Source: Stenotrophomonas rhizophila (lineage in GTDB: Bacteria > Pseudomonadota > Gammaproteobacteria > Xanthomonadales > Xanthomonadaceae). From it: a stretch of DNA of 64,000 nucleotides. The first letter of the stretch is position 1. Every line of letters begins with the position of its first letter. Location of the stretch: NCBI RefSeq assembly GCF_001704155.1, contig NZ_CP016294.1, positions 1,175,501 through 1,239,500 of the forward strand, written 5' to 3'. Of this stretch, positions 59,950 through 64,000 are shown piece by piece. A program made the translations under genes and the position numbers. The notes beneath the pieces were generated by a model that had not been told where the DNA came from, ran no database searches, and was given only the letters and a program-made list of their open reading frames with translations.

Positions 59950-60963
59950 GTGAAGACAGCAGGACGATGGGGGCTGGCCGTATTGATGCTGGTCGCAGCG
60001 CTGTGGGTAGCCGGGCTGCTGGCGTACCAGCTTTCCGGGCCGGGTTGGCTGAAGGGTGTGCTGTTGGCGGGGTGGGGCGCCTTTGCGCTTTCCACCGCCG
60101 TGGCCGTTGGGCGCGCCCGTGCCGGGCGCTGGCCGGGCCCGCTGTTCGTGGCCGCGCTGGTGCTCTGCGGCGTGTGGTGGCTGCTGCTCAGCCCGCGCCA
60201 GGACCGGGTCTGGGCCGATGATGTCGCGCAGCGGCTGAAGGTGGTGGAGTTCGACGGCTCCCGGGTGGTGCTCGACAACGTGCGCAACTTCACCTGGCGC
60301 ACCGATGACGACCACGACGTGCGCTGGGAGCGCCGCGAGTACGACCTTGACCAGCTGCGTTCGGCCGACCTGGTGCTGTCGTACTGGATGGGGCCGATGA
60401 TCGCGCACACGCTGGTGTCGTTCGGCTTCGCCGATGGCCGCCAGCTGGTGTTCTCGCTGGAGATCCGCAAGGAGCGCGGCGAATCGTTCTCGGCGCTGGG
60501 CGGGTTCTTCCGCAAATTCGAGATGACCCTGGTGGCGGCCGAGGAAACCGACATCGTGCGGGTGCGCAGCAACGTGCGCGGCGAGGATGTGTACCTGTAT
60601 CGCCTGAAGGGCATGACCCGCGACCAGCTCAAGGGCCTGTTCGTGTCCTACCTGGGCGAGGCGCGCAGACTGGATGCCGCACCGGCGTTCTACAACACGC
60701 TGACCAGCAACTGCACCACCATCGTGTACGAACTGGCCAAGCAGATCGCGCCGGGGCTGCCGCTGGACTACCGGCTGCTCGCCTCCGGCTATTTCGCCGA
60801 ATACGCGCGTGACCTGGGCGTGCTCACGCCCGGCGTGGACTTCGCCACGTTGAAGGCGCGCGGGCGCATCACCGATCGCGCGCGTGCCGCTGGCGATGAT
60901 CCGCGCTTCTCGCAGCTGATCCGCGTCGGCGTGCCGGGCATCGACCCGGAGGTGCAGCCATGA
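59950..60963 (+). CDS. DUF4105 membrane protein (NlpC-like Cys peptidase fold)
   Basis: A 337-residue protein. Two or three N-terminal helices (GLAVLMLVAALWVAGLLAYQ, LKGVLLAGWGAFALSTAVAV, GPLFVAALVLCGVWWLLL) anchor it. The DUF4105 domain then carries GPMIAHTLVSFGFADGRQLVF and YNTLTSNCTTIVYELA, with a likely nucleophile Cys in SNCTT and a His in AHT. GTG 59950 gives a clean N-terminal anchor. The 4-bp overlap (ATGA) couples it to the lipoprotein hydrolase, so the two probably act together in the envelope. Confidence 0.87.
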   Translation: MKTAGRWGLAVLMLVAALWVAGLLAYQLSGPGWLKGVLLAGWGAFALSTAVAVGRARAGRWPGPLFVAALVLCGVWWLLLSPRQDRVWADDVAQRLKVVEFDGSRVVLDNVRNFTWRTDDDHDVRWERREYDLDQLRSADLVLSYWMGPMIAHTLVSFGFADGRQLVFSLEIRKERGESFSALGGFFRKFEMTLVAAEETDIVRVRSNVRGEDVYLYRLKGMTRDQLKGLFVSYLGEARRLDAAPAFYNTLTSNCTTIVYELAKQIAPGLPLDYRLLASGYFAEYARDLGVLTPGVDFATLKARGRITDRARAAGDDPRFSQLIRVGVPGIDPEVQP

Positions 60964-62891
60964 GCCGGCTCCTTCGCCGTGGCGCGCCCCTGCTGGCGGT
61001 GCTGCTGTCGCTGCTGCTGTCCAGCGGCTGCGCCATGGTCACCATGAAGCAGGTCTCGCCCACCGATTACCTGGCCAACAAGCGCGGCGATGTGCTCACC
61101 TCCGGCAAGTTCAGCATGGCCTCGCAGGAAACGCTGAGCGTGATCGGTCTGGACGTGGCGCTGTGCGAGAAGGATGTTGCCGCCTGCGAGAAGACCCTGA
61201 AGGACACCCGCGACCTGCCCGAGGAACAGCGGCTGTCAACGCTGTCCGAGCTGTGGGTGAAGAACGCGCTGGCACTCACGCCCAAGCCGAAGGACCGCGA
61301 CAGGACCCCGATGTCCGATGCGGCGCTGGATGCGTGGCTGGAAGCAGCGCGGTACGCGTATGCCTACCTGTTCTTCAGCGGGCGCACGCCGTCGGACCGC
61401 GCGTTCGAAGACCGCCAGACGCAGGTGCGCGACTACTACAACTACGCCGCCGAACAGACCGCCACGGTGGTGTTCAAGCGCAGCCGCGAAAGCGCGCTGG
61501 AAGGGGAGGACTACAACGCCGCGGTGGCGGGCGAGCGCTGGACGCTGACCTCGGACTTCGACGAGCTGCGCCTGGCCAGCATTCCCACCACGATGGTGTC
61601 GGCATCCTCGGTGAGTTTCGCCGGCCTGCGCAGTACCTATCGCCGCGACGGCTTTGGGGCCGAGCTGGTGGTGGTGATGGACCCGCCCAAGCTGATTGCG
61701 CCGGTGGACGGTGAGAAGGCCGAGATTCCGCAGTACAGCGAGATGTCGGCGATCAATGCCACCGCGTTGCTGCGCTTCAAGGGCGATACGCTGCAGCAGG
61801 TGCTGGACACCACCCAGGTGCTGTTCGACGTGTATTCGCCTGAATCCACCGAAAGCGTGGACCTGCATGGCGAGAAGGTGCCGCTGGCCGGCAACTTCAC
61901 CGCCGCCTACGGCATGTGGCTGGCCCAGTCCGGCTTTGCCACCCAGTCGCTGCGCACGCTGTTCGGCCTGAGCGAAGGCATTGCCGAACCGCACATGTAC
62001 CTGATGCAGCCGTGGGATCCGAACCGCCGCATCATCTTCATGCTGCATGGGCTGGGCAGCAGCCCGGAGGCCTGGGTGAACGTGGCCAACGAGATCCTGG
62101 GCGATCCCGAGCTGCGCAGGCACTTCCAGGTGTGGCAGGTGTACTACCCGACCAACGCGCCGATTGCACTGAACCGTTTCGAGATCGACCAGGCGTTCGA
62201 CAACACGCTCCGGCATTTCGACCCGAAGGGCACTTCGCGTGCGTCGAAGGACATGGTGTTCATCGGCCACAGCATGGGGGGCGTGCTGGCCCGGTTGCTG
62301 GTCACCAGTTCCGGCGACACGTTGTGGAACCAGCTGCTGGCCAACTACGACCTGAAGGGTGAACGGCTCAAGCGCGTCCAGGCCAAACTGGGCCCGCTGC
62401 TGCACTTCGATGCCGAACCGAACGTGGAGCGCGCCATCTTCATCGCCGCACCCCACCAGGGCACCGATATCGCGGGCAACCGGGTCGGACGCTTCATCGG
62501 GCGCCTGGTGCGCCTGCCGATCACCATCCTCGGCAAGTTCGAGGATGTGTTCCAGGCCCTGCAGCAATCCGAAGTGCAGTCGGCGCAGGCCACCAAGCTG
62601 CAGATTCCCAACAGCATCGACAACCTCAAGGCCACCGATCCGTTCGTGAAGGCGGCTGCCGCCCTGCCGATAATGCCGGGCCTGAAGTACCACTCGATCA
62701 TCGCCCAGCGCAAACCCGAGGTGCCGCTGGAGCAGTCCGACGACGGCCTGGTGCCCTACTGGAGCGCGCACCTGCCCGGCGCGGTGTCGGAGAAGGTGAT
62801 CATCTCCGGCCACAGCGTGCAGGAAACCCCGCAGGCGGTGCTGGAGATCCGGCGGATCCTGCGCGAAGACCTGGAAGAGGTGGCGCCGTAG
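60960..62891 (+). CDS. Lipoprotein alpha/beta hydrolase (lipase-like)
   Basis: A 643-residue lipoprotein. The signal peptide ends in the lipobox SSGC (Cys24). Residues about 25-350 are an unassigned N-terminal region. The hydrolase part follows: oxyanion MLHGLGSSPEAWVNVANEIL near 361, nucleophile Ser in FIGHSMGGVLARLL near 440, HQGTD, and a C-terminal SDDGLVPYWSAHLPGA with His in IISGHSVQE. This resembles PGAP1-like lipases. Coupling to the DUF4105 gene suggests joint remodelling of an envelope lipid or ester. Confidence 0.88.
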   Translation: MSRLLRRGAPLLAVLLSLLLSSGCAMVTMKQVSPTDYLANKRGDVLTSGKFSMASQETLSVIGLDVALCEKDVAACEKTLKDTRDLPEEQRLSTLSELWVKNALALTPKPKDRDRTPMSDAALDAWLEAARYAYAYLFFSGRTPSDRAFEDRQTQVRDYYNYAAEQTATVVFKRSRESALEGEDYNAAVAGERWTLTSDFDELRLASIPTTMVSASSVSFAGLRSTYRRDGFGAELVVVMDPPKLIAPVDGEKAEIPQYSEMSAINATALLRFKGDTLQQVLDTTQVLFDVYSPESTESVDLHGEKVPLAGNFTAAYGMWLAQSGFATQSLRTLFGLSEGIAEPHMYLMQPWDPNRRIIFMLHGLGSSPEAWVNVANEILGDPELRRHFQVWQVYYPTNAPIALNRFEIDQAFDNTLRHFDPKGTSRASKDMVFIGHSMGGVLARLLVTSSGDTLWNQLLANYDLKGERLKRVQAKLGPLLHFDAEPNVERAIFIAAPHQGTDIAGNRVGRFIGRLVRLPITILGKFEDVFQALQQSEVQSAQATKLQIPNSIDNLKATDPFVKAAAALPIMPGLKYHSIIAQRKPEVPLEQSDDGLVPYWSAHLPGAVSEKVIISGHSVQETPQAVLEIRRILREDLEEVAP

Positions 62892-62894
62892 CGG

Positions 62895-64000
62895 TCAGAC
62901 CCGCCGGGCCACCACCACGCTCGCAGCGGCCAGCAGCAACATGATCGCGAACGTCTGCAGGTAACCCAGGGTCACATCCACCGACAGCATCAGCGCGAAC
63001 AGCGAGCCGGAAATGGCCAGCGTGGTGGCCACGCCCAGCGCCTCGCTCAACTGCAGCGCAGAGGTGTTCGCGCCCTGCTGCGCCGGCGGCGACAACGACA
63101 ACGTCAGCACCGACAGGCTCGGGTAGATCAGCCCCATGCCGAGTCCGGTCAAGGTCCACCCGGCCAGCGCCAGGGCCAGCGGTACGCCGGGCTGGATGGC
63201 CAGCGCGGTGCCGATGATGCCGGTGCACATCAGCAGCGCGCCGGCGGTGAGCAGCTGGCGACGCGACAGCCCTTGGCCCCCATGGCCCTGGAACCACGAC
63301 CCGCTGAACCAGCCCAGCGCGCCCAGGCTCAACGCCACCCCGGCCAGCAGCGGGCTCAGGCCACGCTCACGCTGCAGCAGCAGCGGCAGGAACGCTTCGC
63401 AGCCAAAGAACGCCGACGCCGCAATACCGCGCAGGGCGATCACGCTGGGCAGGCCACGGCGCAGACGCAAGGTGCCGCGCGGCAGCAGCTTCCAGCTGCA
63501 CAGCGCCAACAGCGCCACCGCCGGCAGCAGCACGGCCAGTGCCGGCCAACCAACCTGCTGGCCGCCCACGTACAGCAGCAGCGCGCCCGCGGATGCACCG
63601 ATCGCCCAGCGCACCACGCTGCCCTCCGAACGCGGCGCGGCCGCCAGCGGCGGCACCGCGCGCAGCGCCGGCCGCAAAAGCAGCGCGGCCGGGATGGCCA
63701 GCAGCGGCACGCCCAGGAACACCCAGCGCCAGCCGGCGTGCTGCACGATCAACCCGCTGATGGCAGGGCCGATCAGCGAGGGCACCACCCAACCTGCCGA
63801 GAACGCGGCAAAGACGCGTGGCCGCAGCGATTCGGGGAAGGTGCGCCCGACCAGCACGTACAGCGACACGGAAATGGCACCGGCGCCCAGCCCCTGCAGC
63901 AGCCGGCCGATCACCAGCACCGGCATGTGCTGGGCCAGCCCGGCCACCAGCAGGCCGGCGATGAAGCAGCACAGGCCCAGCCACAACGGCCGGGCCGGGC
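62895..64000 (-). CDS. MFS transporter (N-terminus outside the window)
   Basis: At least 368 residues of a major facilitator permease with about ten to eleven visible helices. The conserved loop after helix 4 (GRLLQGLGAGAISVSLYVL, RTFPESLRPRVFAAFSAGW) is typical of DHA1/DHA2-type drug exporters. The reading frame is open to the window edge (PARPLWLGLCC), so the gene continues beyond 64000. It converges on the hydrolase gene 3 bp away. Substrate unknown. Confidence 0.88.
   Translation of the reverse strand, partial: PARPLWLGLCCFIAGLLVAGLAQHMPVLVIGRLLQGLGAGAISVSLYVLVGRTFPESLRPRVFAAFSAGWVVPSLIGPAISGLIVQHAGWRWVFLGVPLLAIPAALLLRPALRAVPPLAAAPRSEGSVVRWAIGASAGALLLYVGGQQVGWPALAVLLPAVALLALCSWKLLPRGTLRLRRGLPSVIALRGIAASAFFGCEAFLPLLLQRERGLSPLLAGVALSLGALGWFSGSWFQGHGGQGLSRRQLLTAGALLMCTGIIGTALAIQPGVPLALALAGWTLTGLGMGLIYPSLSVLTLSLSPPAQQGANTSALQLSEALGVATTLAISGSLFALMLSVDVTLGYLQTFAIMLLLAAASVVVARRV

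Noticed and set aside
61236..62813. 525-codon minus-strand frame opposite the lipoprotein hydrolase
   Set aside because: Shadow of the real gene with biased composition and no recognisable domain.

Overview
The window looks like a chromosomal segment of a Stenotrophomonas-type member of the Xanthomonadaceae. The clues are high GC, GTAG-headed short palindromes matching the SMAG family of Stenotrophomonas, a Kdo-kinase LPS module, and the order maf-yceD-rpmF-fabH-fabD-fabG-acpP-fabF-pabB-mltG-tmk-holB-pilZ. The species call is inference from gene content, because no search was run.

Layout. 1-1670: poorly coded accessory DNA with an XRE regulator and a perfect operator palindrome. 1668-4632: LPS inner-core genes (DUF6165, heptosyltransferase, kdkA, MBL-fold hydrolase). 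4664-5456: SRP RNA (ffs) with a 17-bp tandem repeat at its promoter, then a guanidine-II riboswitch controlling the guanidinium exporter gdx. 5683-6553: a hypothetical gene and an intact tRNA-Ser(GGA) facing a decayed inverted copy of its own 3' end. 6687-9921: dnaX-ybaB-recR-HIT. 9952-14322 (minus): moxR-DUF58-tgpA-slp. 14363-16204: ArnT-like GT39. 16220-27820: the fatty-acid synthesis and replication housekeeping block. 27886-27960: tRNA-Val(CAC).

Accessory and envelope half. 28096-31118 is an island behind tRNA-Val: an orphan HigA, a membrane protein coupled to a repeat protein, and a tight cassette of a SymE-like protein, a ribbon-helix-helix-like protein and two paralogous small proteins, preceded by a nested stem-loop. 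31187-34263 encodes a lipoprotein translationally coupled to an exported protein with a phosphohistidine swivel followed by an ATP-grasp domain, the order of plant glucan, water dikinase. 34273-55957 is mostly regulator/oxidoreductase pairs (AraC/SDR, MarR/FAD monooxygenase, LysR/SDR, SDR+LysR), two sensor kinases without adjacent response regulators, small lipoproteins and an H-NS-like protein. 55998-59470 is an iron-uptake unit (TonB receptor, PepSY protein, small membrane protein). 59950-62891 is a DUF4105 protein coupled to a lipoprotein alpha/beta hydrolase, and the window ends inside an MFS transporter.

The best candidates for something new are the SymE/RHH cassette with its structured leader, the exported dikinase pair, and the inverted tRNA-Ser end.
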